Shown one piece after another: positions 45,362-52,971 of a stretch of DNA of 64,000 nucleotides (the first letter of the stretch is position 1; the number at the start of each line of letters is the position of its first letter). Position numbers and translations under genes: made by a program. Origin of the DNA: Mucilaginibacter ginsenosidivorax (lineage in GTDB: Bacteria > Bacteroidota > Bacteroidia > Sphingobacteriales > Sphingobacteriaceae); contig NZ_CP042437.1 of the NCBI RefSeq assembly GCF_007971525.1, forward strand, positions 4,340,001 through 4,404,000. Direction: 5' to 3'. The notes beneath the pieces are model-generated. The model saw nothing but the letters and a program-made list of their open reading frames with translations, ran no database searches and was not told where the DNA came from.

Positions 45362-45725
45362 CGTCATTCTTTTTCTTTTTGATAAACGAGATGTAGCCGT
45401 TTAATAATTTGAGACATTGATCGTAGTCATTTTGAAATGATTTAAATACAGCGTCATTAATGTAGTTTTCATCTCTCGCAATAATCATGTGATCAAGCGT
45501 TTCTGAAAGTGAGCCGCGGGCTATGATACAAAAACGAATATTATCCTGAAAATGGAAACGGCCATGACCTTCGGCGATGTTGTTTCCTATTGATCTTGAA
45601 CATCGAATTATTTGATCCGTTAACCTGAATTTTTCCTCATTTGGAAAGCTTTTGACAAGGTCAGAAACCGACGTCCGTATTTTTCGGGCCTGTTTCCAGG
45701 TTTCCAGTTCGGTAAATGATGCCAT
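45351..45725 (-). CDS. Four-helix bundle (23S rRNA intervening-sequence type) protein
   Basis: The start at 45725 gives MASFTELETWKQARKIRTSV; a longer frame from 45761 has an unlikely leader. The 124-residue product has the family marks LETWKQARKI, FRLTDQIIRCSRSIGNNIAEGHGR and the C-terminal helices (ARGSLSETLDHMIIA, YDQCLKLLNGYISFI). These proteins form pentameric four-helix bundles of unknown role; some are encoded within 23S rRNA genes, but here the gene is free-standing. The array of 9-bp repeats lies 47 bp upstream of its start, where the promoter should be. Confidence 0.9.
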   Translation of the reverse strand: MASFTELETWKQARKIRTSVSDLVKSFPNEEKFRLTDQIIRCSRSIGNNIAEGHGRFHFQDNIRFCIIARGSLSETLDHMIIARDENYINDAVFKSFQNDYDQCLKLLNGYISFIKKKKNDELG

Positions 45726-45771
45726 ATAATATTTTATTTTTTTGTGAAGGTACTTCCTCATAGTTAATTTT

Positions 45772-45915
45772 CAACCCAATCAACCCAATCAACCCAATCA
45801 ACCCAATCAACCCAATCAACCCAATCAACCCAATCAACCCAATCAACCCAATCAACCCAATCAACCCAATCAACCCAATCAACCCAATCAACCCAATCAA
45901 CCCAATCAACCCAAT
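45772..45915. repeat. Tandem array of 16 identical 9-bp units (caacccaat)
   Basis: Sixteen perfect copies of caacccaat run head to tail, followed by degenerate words (caactcattccaacttaatc). It lies between the deacetylase gene and the start of the IVP-like gene, both minus strand. The unit is one of the words of the neighbouring word-type repeat (attgggttg on the other strand). Confidence 0.95.
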
Positions 45916-45919
45916 CAAC

Positions 45920-46552
45920 TCATTCCAACTTAATCAACTCAAAACTATACCCCTCTTTACTCCAAATCTCCATCGCCCTCGGCAAAACATACTTCAGCCT
46001 GTCAAATGCTTTCAAACTATCATGAAAAACAACTATTGATCCTGTTTCGGTATGTTTTATAACCTTTTTAAGGCAATCTGCCGGCCTCAGGTTAATATCG
46101 AAATCGCCGCTAAGCACATCCCACATAATAACTTTGATGTCGGGTTTAACAGCTTTTAAATCCTTTACCTGTTGTTTTTTGATGCGGCCGTAAGGTGGCC
46201 TGAATAAATTAGTGTGCAGTATTTTATCTGCCAACAGATAATTATCAAGATAAGTTTTGTTATCAGTTTTCCATCCTTTAAGGTGGTTGTAGGTATGGTT
46301 GCCAATAGCATGGCCATCGTTAACTACCTGCTTAAAAATATCAGGATGTTTGCCTACATTGTCGCCAATACAAAAGAATGTTGCTTTGGCATGGTACTGT
46401 TTTAAAATATTTAAAACAAATGGTGTAACAATAGGTATGGGTCCATCGTCAAAAGTGAGATAAATACAACGGTTAGTTTGGTTTACATTCCAAATAAGCT
46501 CGGGGTAAAGCTTTTTTAGCAGCCAGGGAGTTTTAACCAGGTACATATTCAA
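45920..46552 (-). CDS. Polysaccharide deacetylase family protein
   Basis: This is a 210-residue carbohydrate esterase 4 (NodB-type) enzyme with all motifs: TFDDGP (Asp35/Asp36), the zinc histidines in GNHTYNH (His86, His90), RPPYG, MWDVLSGDF and VVFHDS. It probably deacetylates N-acetyl sugars of peptidoglycan or chitin-like polymers. The N-terminus (MNMYLVKTPWLLKKLYPELIW) has no clear signal peptide. The last codons (LIKLE and the TGA stop) are read from word-type repeat sequence, so the repeat starts exactly at the gene end. Confidence 0.92.
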   Translation of the reverse strand: MNMYLVKTPWLLKKLYPELIWNVNQTNRCIYLTFDDGPIPIVTPFVLNILKQYHAKATFFCIGDNVGKHPDIFKQVVNDGHAIGNHTYNHLKGWKTDNKTYLDNYLLADKILHTNLFRPPYGRIKKQQVKDLKAVKPDIKVIMWDVLSGDFDINLRPADCLKKVIKHTETGSIVVFHDSLKAFDRLKYVLPRAMEIWSKEGYSFELIKLE

Positions 46553-46640
46553 AACAAAAGTTAATGTTAAATTTTCCGGTAGATAGAAAACAACACCGCA
46601 AGGTAGTAATCAGTTGCTTACCATTGTATAGAAAAACCTT

Positions 46641-48089
46641 ATGAAACTAAAATTTATACCATCTTTTAAAGCTACTGTAATTTGCGCCATTATGTTTTCG
46701 TCGTTAAGCTTCCGGGCTAAAGCGCAGGAGGTAATATCGTTGCAAAAGGCTGTTGATATGGCCCTGGAGCGTAACCTTACCATCAAACAATCGCAGTTTA
46801 CCGAGGCTTTGGATGATGAAACTTTAAAACAGTCGAAATATAATCAGCTCCCAAACCTTACCGCAGGCCCACAGGCATCGTTCAACTTTGGCCGTAACAT
46901 CGATCCATCTACCAACCAGTTCATCAACCAGCGGATTTTTGCGTTAAATGGTACCGTGCAAACACAGGTAACCTTGTTTCAGGGTGGCCAGTTGCGCAAT
47001 ACTATCATTCAGAACCGTTTATTGCTTGATGCCGATAAAACAGCCACAGCAAAAGTAAGGAACGACCTTATTTTAAATGTGGTTACTACCTATTTACAGG
47101 TATTAACCAATCAGGATTTGGTAAAGGCCGCTCAACAGCAAATAGATGTGTCTAAAATTACGTTAGATAGGGCACAAAAAAACTTTGATGTTGGCAACCA
47201 AACACTGGCCGATCTGTCGCAGGCTAAAGCAACCGTATCAACAGCCGATTTGAACTACACTAATGCTCAAAATGCCTATGAAATTTCATTGCTTACGTTA
47301 AAGCAATACATGGAAATGGCTCCGCAAACAAATATCGTGGTTGAGAAACCCGATATCAGCAAGCTTACAGATGTTCAAACATTATATAATGCCGAGGAGG
47401 TTTTAAAAAGCGCCGAATTGGTTAACCCGGATTTATTGCTGGCAGAACAACGGGAAAAGGCCACCCAACAGGGGATTAAAATAGCCCAGGGCAATTATTA
47501 CCCCAGCGTGGTATTGTTTGGCCAGTTAGGTTCAAATTATTCAGACGCGCGTACCTTATTAGGGGGGATAACGCCCACCGGCCGGATAGACACCGTTGGT
47601 TTTGTTAACGGCAACCGTAACCAGCCGGCTACAGTACCTCAATATGCTGCTGTATATAACAAGTATCCGTTTTTTAAACAACTAAGCGATAACTTTAACC
47701 AGTCGGTAGGGGTTAGTTTGCAGATACCCATCTTTAACCGTTTTAGCTCACGTACATCGGTACGCAAAGCAAAAATACAGTATGAAAACGCAAAAGTAAC
47801 CACGCAACTGGCACGTAATAACTTAAGTAAGATTATTTACCAGGCAGTATTGGATGTAAAAGCTGCCGAAAAATCATACCTGTCATATACGCAAACTTAC
47901 CAGGCCAATAAAGAAGCCTTTAATATTATACAACAGCGTTATAATGTTGGCTTGGTAAACTCGCTTGACTATAATACATCGTTAACCAACCTCAATAAAT
48001 CGCAGTTTGACATGATCAACGCGCAATATATGGTTGTGTTTAGGGCGAAAGTGATTGATTACTACCTGGGCAAACCTATATCATTGTAA
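46641..48089 (+). CDS. TolC family outer membrane efflux protein
   Basis: The 482-residue protein has a signal peptide (ends FRAKAQ) and the two OEP repeats: VISLQKAVDMALERNLTIKQ, TTYLQVLTNQDLVKAAQQQI, FDVGNQTLADLSQAKATV and, in the second half, SLQIPIFNRFSSRTSVRKAK and YNVGLVNSLDYNTSLTNLNK. It forms the outer-membrane channel of a tripartite exporter. The membrane-fusion partner gene follows after 39 bp; an inner-membrane pump gene is not next to them. Confidence 0.93.
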   Translation: MKLKFIPSFKATVICAIMFSSLSFRAKAQEVISLQKAVDMALERNLTIKQSQFTEALDDETLKQSKYNQLPNLTAGPQASFNFGRNIDPSTNQFINQRIFALNGTVQTQVTLFQGGQLRNTIIQNRLLLDADKTATAKVRNDLILNVVTTYLQVLTNQDLVKAAQQQIDVSKITLDRAQKNFDVGNQTLADLSQAKATVSTADLNYTNAQNAYEISLLTLKQYMEMAPQTNIVVEKPDISKLTDVQTLYNAEEVLKSAELVNPDLLLAEQREKATQQGIKIAQGNYYPSVVLFGQLGSNYSDARTLLGGITPTGRIDTVGFVNGNRNQPATVPQYAAVYNKYPFFKQLSDNFNQSVGVSLQIPIFNRFSSRTSVRKAKIQYENAKVTTQLARNNLSKIIYQAVLDVKAAEKSYLSYTQTYQANKEAFNIIQQRYNVGLVNSLDYNTSLTNLNKSQFDMINAQYMVVFRAKVIDYYLGKPISL

Positions 48090-48128
48090 ATAAAAAAACT
48101 AAAACCGTAAATATCCAAACTCATAATC

Positions 48129-49475
48129 ATGGGAAAAACTACTAAATATATTCTGATAGGACTTGGCTCGCTGATTGTTCTGCTGATCATTGCCAAAGCA
48201 ACCGGCCTTATTGGGAAGCCGCCTTTAACGCAGGTTGCCACCGAAAAAGCTGATACCCGCGTAATTAATGAAACCGTATCTGCCAGCGGTAAAATAAAGC
48301 CGCATGTTGAGGTTAAAATAAGCCCCGAAGTATCTGGTGAAGTGGTTGAACTGCCAATAAAAGAAGGCGACGTGGTTAAAAAAGGCCAATTGCTTTGTAA
48401 AATCCGCCCGGACATTTTAAAGTCGGGTTACGATAGGGCTATTGCATCATACAATACTCAAAAAGCCAGTGTGGGTAACTCCGGTCAGTTGTTAAAACAA
48501 GCCCAGGCTACATTTGATAACCAGGCCGGTATATTTAAACGCAGCCAGGAGCTATATAAAAATAAGGTACTTACCGTATCTGAATATGAAAATGCCAAAG
48601 CTGCTTATGAAGGTGCCAAAGCTTCGTTAGAAGCGGCCAAGCAAAATGTAATTGGTTCACAATATGGTTTGGCGCAATCATCGGCATCTGTTAAAGAAGC
48701 GCAGGACAACCTTGCAAAAACAACCATTTACTCGCCGGTTGATGGCGTGGTATCAAAACTATCCATTGAGCTGGGCGAGCGTGTTTTAGGTACCCAGCAA
48801 TTTGCAGGTACCGAGATCATGACCATATCTGACCTGAGCAAAATGGATGTTAACGTTGATGTGAACGAAAACGATATTAACCGCATTTCATTAGGCGATT
48901 CATCGAATATCGAGATTGACGCGTTTTTGGGTAAGAAATTTACGGGTGTTGTTTCTGAAATAGGAAGCTCGGCCAACGTGGTTGGTACCACTGCCGACCA
49001 GGTGACTAACTTTACTGTTAAAGTACGCATCAATGCAGATTCATACATGTCGTTACTAAAAAAATCTGCAGATAACCCGTCACCTTTCCGCCCGGGATTA
49101 ACAGCTACGGTTGATATTAACACCAACCAGGTAAAATCATTATCGGTGCCTATTCAATCGGTAACCACCCGCGAGGAGAAAAAAGACCAGAACGGGCCGC
49201 CAAAAAAGGACGATGACAAGAGTAAGCCATCAATTACACAACCATCAAAAGAATATGTATTTGTGTTAACTGCAGGTAACAAGTTAAAACAAGTACAGGT
49301 TACTACCGGCATCCAGAACGATTCTTATATCCAGATATTGAGCGGGCTTAAAGGAGGCGAAGAGGTGGTATCTGCCCCTTATGCTGCCATCACTAAAACG
49401 CTGGCCGATGGGATGATTATTGAAAAAGTTGATAAAGCAAAGCTATTTAATGCCGATAATAACAAGAGCAACTAA
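48129..49475 (+). CDS. HlyD/MacA-type periplasmic adaptor (membrane fusion protein)
   Basis: The 448-residue adaptor has one N-terminal membrane helix (YILIGLGSLIVLLIIAKATGL), a lipoyl/barrel-sandwich half-motif (VKISPEVSGEVVELPIKEGDVVKKG), a coiled-coil hairpin (about 100-200, QATFDNQAGIFKRSQELYKN, YENAKAAYEGAKASLEAAKQ), the second lipoyl half (TTIYSPVDGVVSKLSIELGERV) and beta-barrel and membrane-proximal domains, with a charged insert (KKDQNGPPKKDDDKSKP). The type resembles MacA. The following gene is a TPR protein, not the ABC permease usually found. Confidence 0.92.
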   Translation: MGKTTKYILIGLGSLIVLLIIAKATGLIGKPPLTQVATEKADTRVINETVSASGKIKPHVEVKISPEVSGEVVELPIKEGDVVKKGQLLCKIRPDILKSGYDRAIASYNTQKASVGNSGQLLKQAQATFDNQAGIFKRSQELYKNKVLTVSEYENAKAAYEGAKASLEAAKQNVIGSQYGLAQSSASVKEAQDNLAKTTIYSPVDGVVSKLSIELGERVLGTQQFAGTEIMTISDLSKMDVNVDVNENDINRISLGDSSNIEIDAFLGKKFTGVVSEIGSSANVVGTTADQVTNFTVKVRINADSYMSLLKKSADNPSPFRPGLTATVDINTNQVKSLSVPIQSVTTREEKKDQNGPPKKDDDKSKPSITQPSKEYVFVLTAGNKLKQVQVTTGIQNDSYIQILSGLKGGEEVVSAPYAAITKTLADGMIIEKVDKAKLFNADNNKSN

Positions 49476-49494
49476 ACAGAAGATATTTGATATT

Positions 49495-49530
49495 AATAAA
49501 GCTGCAGGCCTGTTGGGTTGCGGCTTTATT
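49495..49530 (+). terminator. Probable rho-independent terminator
   Basis: aataaagc and gctttatt arms with an inner gc/gc pair and a 14-nt loop, 20 bp after the adaptor gene, ending in gttttat. Confidence 0.6.
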
Positions 49531-49569
49531 GTTTTATAAACATACCCTTAAATAATTAACACCAGGCTA

Positions 49570-49599
49570 TTGCCAGAAATTTTGAAAACCGTAACTTTG
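49570..49599 (+). promoter_or_regulatory. TTG-N19-TAACTTTG promoter of the TPR gene
   Basis: TTG at 49570-49572 and TAACTTTG at 49592-49599 match the Bacteroidota sigma-A consensus with a 19-bp spacer, 22 bp before the ATG. Confidence 0.6.
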
Positions 49600-49621
49600 C
49601 AAACTTAATTTTGTTATAACA

Positions 49622-50299
49622 ATGTCAAAAACCCAGGCGAATACCAAAGTTGCTGCACCGGATACTACTTTCGGCCAGAGTGGCAACTTCGTACGCGAGA
49701 ATCAAAAAAGCTTACTTTTTATAGGCGGTGCTGTAGTGGCCCTTATTGTAATTTACTTTTTATACCTTAAAGTGTACTTAGGTCCGCTGGAAACCAAGGC
49801 GGCCAACCAAATGTATGTTGCGCAGGATTTTTGGGCTAAAAAAGATTGGGACAAAGCCATTAACGGCGATGCCAGCTACCCCGGCTTTAAAAAGATCATA
49901 AGCGAATACAGCAATACCAAAGCCGCAAACCTGGCTTATTTTTACCTGGGCACCGCTTACCTGAACAAAGGCGAGTACCACAAAGCGATAGAAAACCTGA
50001 CCAATTACCGTGGCGACGACAGCATGGTTGCTGCCGAGGCTTACGGAAGTGCAGGTGATGCTTATGTTGAATTGAAAGATTACAGCAACGCTGTAACTTA
50101 TTTTAACAAAGCTGTTGATAAGGCAAAAAACAAATTCCTGTCGCCGCTTTACCTTAAAAAATTAGGTTTGGTTTACGAAGAAACCAAAGACAATAAATCG
50201 GCCAGCGAGGCTTACAACAGGATTAAAACAGAATATCCTGAAAGCGCCGAAGCACAAAATATTGACGAGTATATTGCTCGTGTAGACGCGAAACTTTAA
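49622..50299 (+). CDS. TPR-repeat membrane-anchored protein
   Basis: The 225-residue product has a single helix near the N-terminus (LLFIGGAVVALIVIYFLYLKV, residues 30-50) after a cytoplasmic head (NFVRENQKS), and then tetratricopeptide repeats (about 95-215: AANLAYFYLGTAYLNKGEYH, AEAYGSAGDAYVELKDYSNA, PLYLKKLGLVYEETKDNKSA). The layout resembles YfgM-type proteins of the envelope that associate with the secretion or outer-membrane assembly machinery; the exact role is not known. It has its own promoter and is separated from ribH by repeats. Confidence 0.85.
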   Translation: MSKTQANTKVAAPDTTFGQSGNFVRENQKSLLFIGGAVVALIVIYFLYLKVYLGPLETKAANQMYVAQDFWAKKDWDKAINGDASYPGFKKIISEYSNTKAANLAYFYLGTAYLNKGEYHKAIENLTNYRGDDSMVAAEAYGSAGDAYVELKDYSNAVTYFNKAVDKAKNKFLSPLYLKKLGLVYEETKDNKSASEAYNRIKTEYPESAEAQNIDEYIARVDAKL

Positions 50300-50301
50300 T
50301 T

Positions 50302-50386
50302 GATTTCGGATTTCGGATGTTCGATTTCGGATTTGCAAATTGGTAATATTACCTTTGGCAAATCAGGAATCGAACATTTTTTATAT
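50302..50386. repeat. Word-type inverted repeat (ttcggatt)
   Basis: gatttcggatttcggatgtt and cgatttcggatttg (50303-50336) face aatcaggaatcgaaca (50371-50386), complementary to tgttcgatttcggatt. The words match those after recA (40168-40199) and after aconitase (42745-42778). Confidence 0.6.
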
Positions 50387-50394
50387 AATAAGCA

Positions 50395-50486
50395 CCCTGT
50401 CATGCTGAGGAACGAAGCATCTATTAGCGAACTTTTCTATCTGGCCATGCATAGTTGATAGATCCTTCGTACCTCAGGATGACAGG
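50395..50486. repeat. Inverted repeat element (gtcatgctgagg...cctcaggatgac)
   Basis: cctgtcatgctgaggaacga (from 50395) pairs with the segment ending tacctcaggatgacagg (to 50486) over about 30 nt with few mismatches; loop about 30 nt. It resembles a dispersed palindromic element that I recall from Mucilaginibacter/Pedobacter intergenic regions. It stands 21 bp before ribH and is not a terminator (no T run). Confidence 0.7.
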
Positions 50487-50507
50487 TTAAAATAACGAGA
50501 AACAACA

Positions 50508-51002
50508 ATGGCATCGCAATTAAAAAACCTTTCAGATTTTTCGCATACTACCATCCCGTCTGCCGCACCATATCGTTTTGGCATTGTGGTGGCCGAGTGG
50601 AACGCCGAAATTACCAATGCACTGTACCAGGGCGCTTACAACAGCCTGGTTGCTAACGGGGCTTTGGATGCTAATATCGTGAGCTACACGGTGCCCGGCA
50701 GCTTCGAGCTTACATCTGGTGCCGACCTGCTGCTAAAAACCGGCAAGCTTGATGCCGTAATTTGTTTGGGCTGCGTTATACAGGGCGAAACCCGCCATTT
50801 TGATTTTATTTGTAATGCCGTTGCAAATGGTGTAAGTAATGTTGCCATAAAATATGCAAAACCTGTTATATTTGGTGTATTAACTACTGATAATCAGCAA
50901 CAGGCCATTGACCGCGCAGGTGGTAAACATGGCAATAAAGGCGATGAGGCTGCAATTACCGCCATAAAAATGGCAGCGCTGGCCGAAACATTGAAGGGCT
51001 GA
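50508..51002 (+). CDS. ribH: 6,7-dimethyl-8-ribityllumazine synthase
   Basis: This 164-residue enzyme makes lumazine, the penultimate step of riboflavin synthesis, and assembles into capsids or pentamers. Motifs are FGIVVAEWNAEITNALYQGA, VPGSFELTSGADLLL, CLGCVIQGETRHFDFICNAVANG (given as CVIQGETRHFDFIC, with the catalytic His) and FGVLTTDNQQQAIDRAGGK. The length and all motifs are normal. The substrate butanone phosphate comes from RibBA, encoded at 21104-22309 of this window. Confidence 0.97.
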   Translation: MASQLKNLSDFSHTTIPSAAPYRFGIVVAEWNAEITNALYQGAYNSLVANGALDANIVSYTVPGSFELTSGADLLLKTGKLDAVICLGCVIQGETRHFDFICNAVANGVSNVAIKYAKPVIFGVLTTDNQQQAIDRAGGKHGNKGDEAAITAIKMAALAETLKG

Positions 51003-51032
51003 TTTACGTTATACTGTTAAGCATAAAATACA

Positions 51033-51143
51033 ATGAAAAAACTTATTTACATAGCTATTATAGCTCTTGCGGTTGGTACCATATCGTCATGCTCCAATAA
51101 ATTGTGCCCTGCTTATGGTTCATACCCTAAAAGCGGCCGCTAA
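51033..51143 (+). CDS. Small lipoprotein (36 aa) ending CPAYGSYPKSGR
   Basis: A 36-residue frame 30 bp after ribH: MKKLIYIAIIALAVGTISSC is a full lipoprotein signal (lipobox ISSC, Cys20), then NKLCPAYGSYPKSGR. Short lipoproteins with a CPAY tail occur in many Bacteroidota, so I take this as real. The function is unknown. It is probably read through from ribH. Confidence 0.7.
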   Translation: MKKLIYIAIIALAVGTISSCSNKLCPAYGSYPKSGR

Positions 51144-51210
51144 CAGGCAAATGTCATTTTTGTAATCTGCCGGTAGCTATCGGCACATTTTGTGTTATAA
51201 TTACATTTGT

Positions 51211-51362
51211 GAAGAAGACTTAAGAATCAAGAGTCAGGAATCAAGACAAAAAAGCAACCGTGTAGTAACACTGTTGCCGCAAACTTAAAGGAATGATATT
51301 GTCTTGTTAACTGACCACTTTATTGCAGCTATCTTGATTCTTGACTCTTGATTCTTAATTCT
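51211..51362. repeat. Word-type inverted repeat (caagagtc / gactcttg) upstream of ytxJ
   Basis: agaagacttaagaatcaaga with gtcaggaatcaaga (51211-51245) faces atcttgattcttgactcttg and attcttaattct (51331-51362), separated by about 85 nt. It ends 7 bp before the ytxJ ATG. Confidence 0.75.
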
Positions 51363-51368
51363 AAAAAT

Positions 51369-51698
51369 ATGAACTGGATATTGCTTACGTCGGCCGATCA
51401 GTTGCACGAGATAAAGAACCGTGAGGGTTACAGCCTGATTTTTAAACATAGCACACGTTGCTCTATCAGCATGATGGCCAAGCGGCGTTTCGAGCTGGAT
51501 TGGGAAGACCTTCCCGAAGATATGCCCCTTTACTTTTTAGACCTGATTAGCTATCGCGAGTTATCGGCCCAGGTGGCCCAGCTGTTCCAGGTTCACCACG
51601 AATCGCCGCAATTGCTGTTGATAAAAGACGGCGAGTGTGTGCTTGATCAATCGCACGGAGCCATCTCGGTAGAAGAAGCACTAAGCGTTTTAAGCTAA
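51369..51698 (+). CDS. ytxJ: Bacillithiol system redox-active protein YtxJ
   Basis: The 109-residue protein is a monothiol glutaredoxin/thioredoxin-fold protein: MNWILLTSADQLHEI, then LIFKHSTRCSISMMAKRRFE with the single redox Cys (CSIS), and YRELSAQVAQLFQVHHESPQ, LLLIKDGECVLDQSHG. YtxJ is thought to remove bacillithiol from protein cysteines, implying that this organism uses bacillithiol. A longer frame from a TTG at 51348 falls in repeat sequence, so ATG 51369 is preferred. Confidence 0.93.
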   Translation: MNWILLTSADQLHEIKNREGYSLIFKHSTRCSISMMAKRRFELDWEDLPEDMPLYFLDLISYRELSAQVAQLFQVHHESPQLLLIKDGECVLDQSHGAISVEEALSVLS

Positions 51699-52033
51699 AA
51701 TTTTCCGGTTTGCCTCCTGATTGCTAAGCAGGTGTTTAAAAGTACCGTTGTAGTAACGCAATATTATTATATTGTTGTGTATAAGCGTTAGTATAATGAG
51801 GTTTTATACCATATATGTAACATAATCGGCTACTTGCGTGTTGAGTAATGCCCCGAACGTTTAATTTGCTGACAGTCAAATTTTTAAGTGTTCGGCGCCG
51901 AACACCCGAACGGTCTCGTAAAAAAGCGAACACCAAAAGCATCTGCACATCTGAAATCTGGAATCTGCACATCCGCAGTATTTGCACATCAGTATTCTGT
52001 AATAATTCTTACAACCTGCGTGTAACCTTATAA
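51699..52033. other. Intergenic region with palindrome and word repeats
   Basis: No gene is seen. It contains a perfect 18-bp palindrome at 51888-51905 (gtgttcggcgccgaacac) flanked by further cgaac words (51853, 51907, 51932), and then the single-arm word repeat with gcacatc three times (51944-51988). Confidence 0.6.
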
Positions 52034-52061
52034 TTGGTTATATGGTTTTTAACTACATTTG
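52034..52061 (+). promoter_or_regulatory. lipA promoter (TTG-N17-TACATTTG)
   Basis: TTG at 52034-52036 and TACATTTG at 52054-52061 fit the Bacteroidota consensus. The element ends 4 bp before ATG 52066, which argues against the upstream ATG 52042 and implies a leaderless or almost leaderless mRNA. Confidence 0.6.
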
Positions 52062-52065
52062 TACC

Positions 52066-52947
52066 ATGATTGAATTGCCGGTAGTTCCTGCTGCGAGCCA
52101 GATCCAACGTAAGCCCGATTGGCTTAGAGTGAAGCTCCCCATCGGAAAAGAATACGCTCACGTGCGCGGCCTGGTTGACGGGCACAAACTACACACCATT
52201 TGCGAAAGTGGTAACTGCCCCAATATGGGCGAGTGCTGGGGTGCCGGCACGGCCACTTTTATGATATTGGGTAATATTTGTACCCGGTCATGTTCGTTTT
52301 GCGCCGTAGCCACCGGCAGACCGCTGGCTGTTGATGTTGATGAGCCCAACCGTGTTGCTACGTCGGTTAAACTAATGCAGGTAAAACACTGTGTGATAAC
52401 CTCGGTAGATAGGGATGACCTTAAAGATGGTGGCTCTATCATCTGGGCCGAAACCATCAATGCCATCCGCCGCGAAAGCCCCGAAACTACTTTAGAAACC
52501 TTATTGCCCGATTTTCGTGGCAATTGGGATAATCTTGCGCGCGTTTTAGAAACCCGCCCCGAGGTGGTATCCCATAACCTGGAAACCGTAAGGCGCCTTA
52601 CTAAGGAAGTACGTATCCAGGCTAAATACGACCGTAGTTTAGAAGCATTGAAACATGTATCGGCTGCCGGCTTACGTACCAAATCGGGTATTATGCTTGG
52701 CCTGGGCGAAACAGAAGATGATTTGCTGGAAGCTATGGACGATTTATTGGCAGCTGGTGTGCATATATTAACTTTGGGCCAGTACCTGCAGCCAACCCGT
52801 AACCATCACCCTGTTTTAGATTGGATTCACCCCGATCAGTTTGCCCGTTTAAAACAAATTGGCCTGGATAAGGGTTTCAGGTATGTGGAAAGCGGCCCCC
52901 TTGTAAGGTCATCATATCATGCTGAAAAACACTTATTTGAATTATAA
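52066..52947 (+). CDS. lipA: Lipoyl synthase
   Basis: The 293-residue radical SAM enzyme inserts two sulfurs into octanoyl groups of 2-oxoacid dehydrogenases. The auxiliary cluster motif is Cys46-x4-Cys51-x5-Cys57 (CESGNCPNMGEC) and the radical SAM motif is Cys72-x3-Cys76-x2-Cys79 (CTRSCSFC). Later segments are VDRDDLKDGGS, PEVVSHNLETVRRLTKEVR and the C-terminal GPLVRSSYHAEKH with the conserved Arg-Ser-Ser-Tyr. The position of the promoter decides the start MIELPVVPA. No lipB is next to it. Confidence 0.97.
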   Translation: MIELPVVPAASQIQRKPDWLRVKLPIGKEYAHVRGLVDGHKLHTICESGNCPNMGECWGAGTATFMILGNICTRSCSFCAVATGRPLAVDVDEPNRVATSVKLMQVKHCVITSVDRDDLKDGGSIIWAETINAIRRESPETTLETLLPDFRGNWDNLARVLETRPEVVSHNLETVRRLTKEVRIQAKYDRSLEALKHVSAAGLRTKSGIMLGLGETEDDLLEAMDDLLAAGVHILTLGQYLQPTRNHHPVLDWIHPDQFARLKQIGLDKGFRYVESGPLVRSSYHAEKHLFEL

Positions 52948-52971
52948 CATTTCCTTTATATATTCACCCCG

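Noticed and set aside
45772..45915. CRISPR array
   Set aside because: Units are contiguous 9-mers without spacers; no cas genes.
45661..45918. Minus-strand frame encoding repeated Ile-Gly-Leu (85 residues)
   Set aside because: It is the 9-bp tandem array read as three codons per unit; low complexity, overlapping the IVP-like gene in another frame.
51736..52033. Frames of 83 (minus) and 61 (plus) codons before lipA
   Set aside because: They read across the palindrome and word repeats and show no protein features.
52158..52682. 174-codon minus-strand frame inside lipA
   Set aside because: Antisense shadow of lipA.
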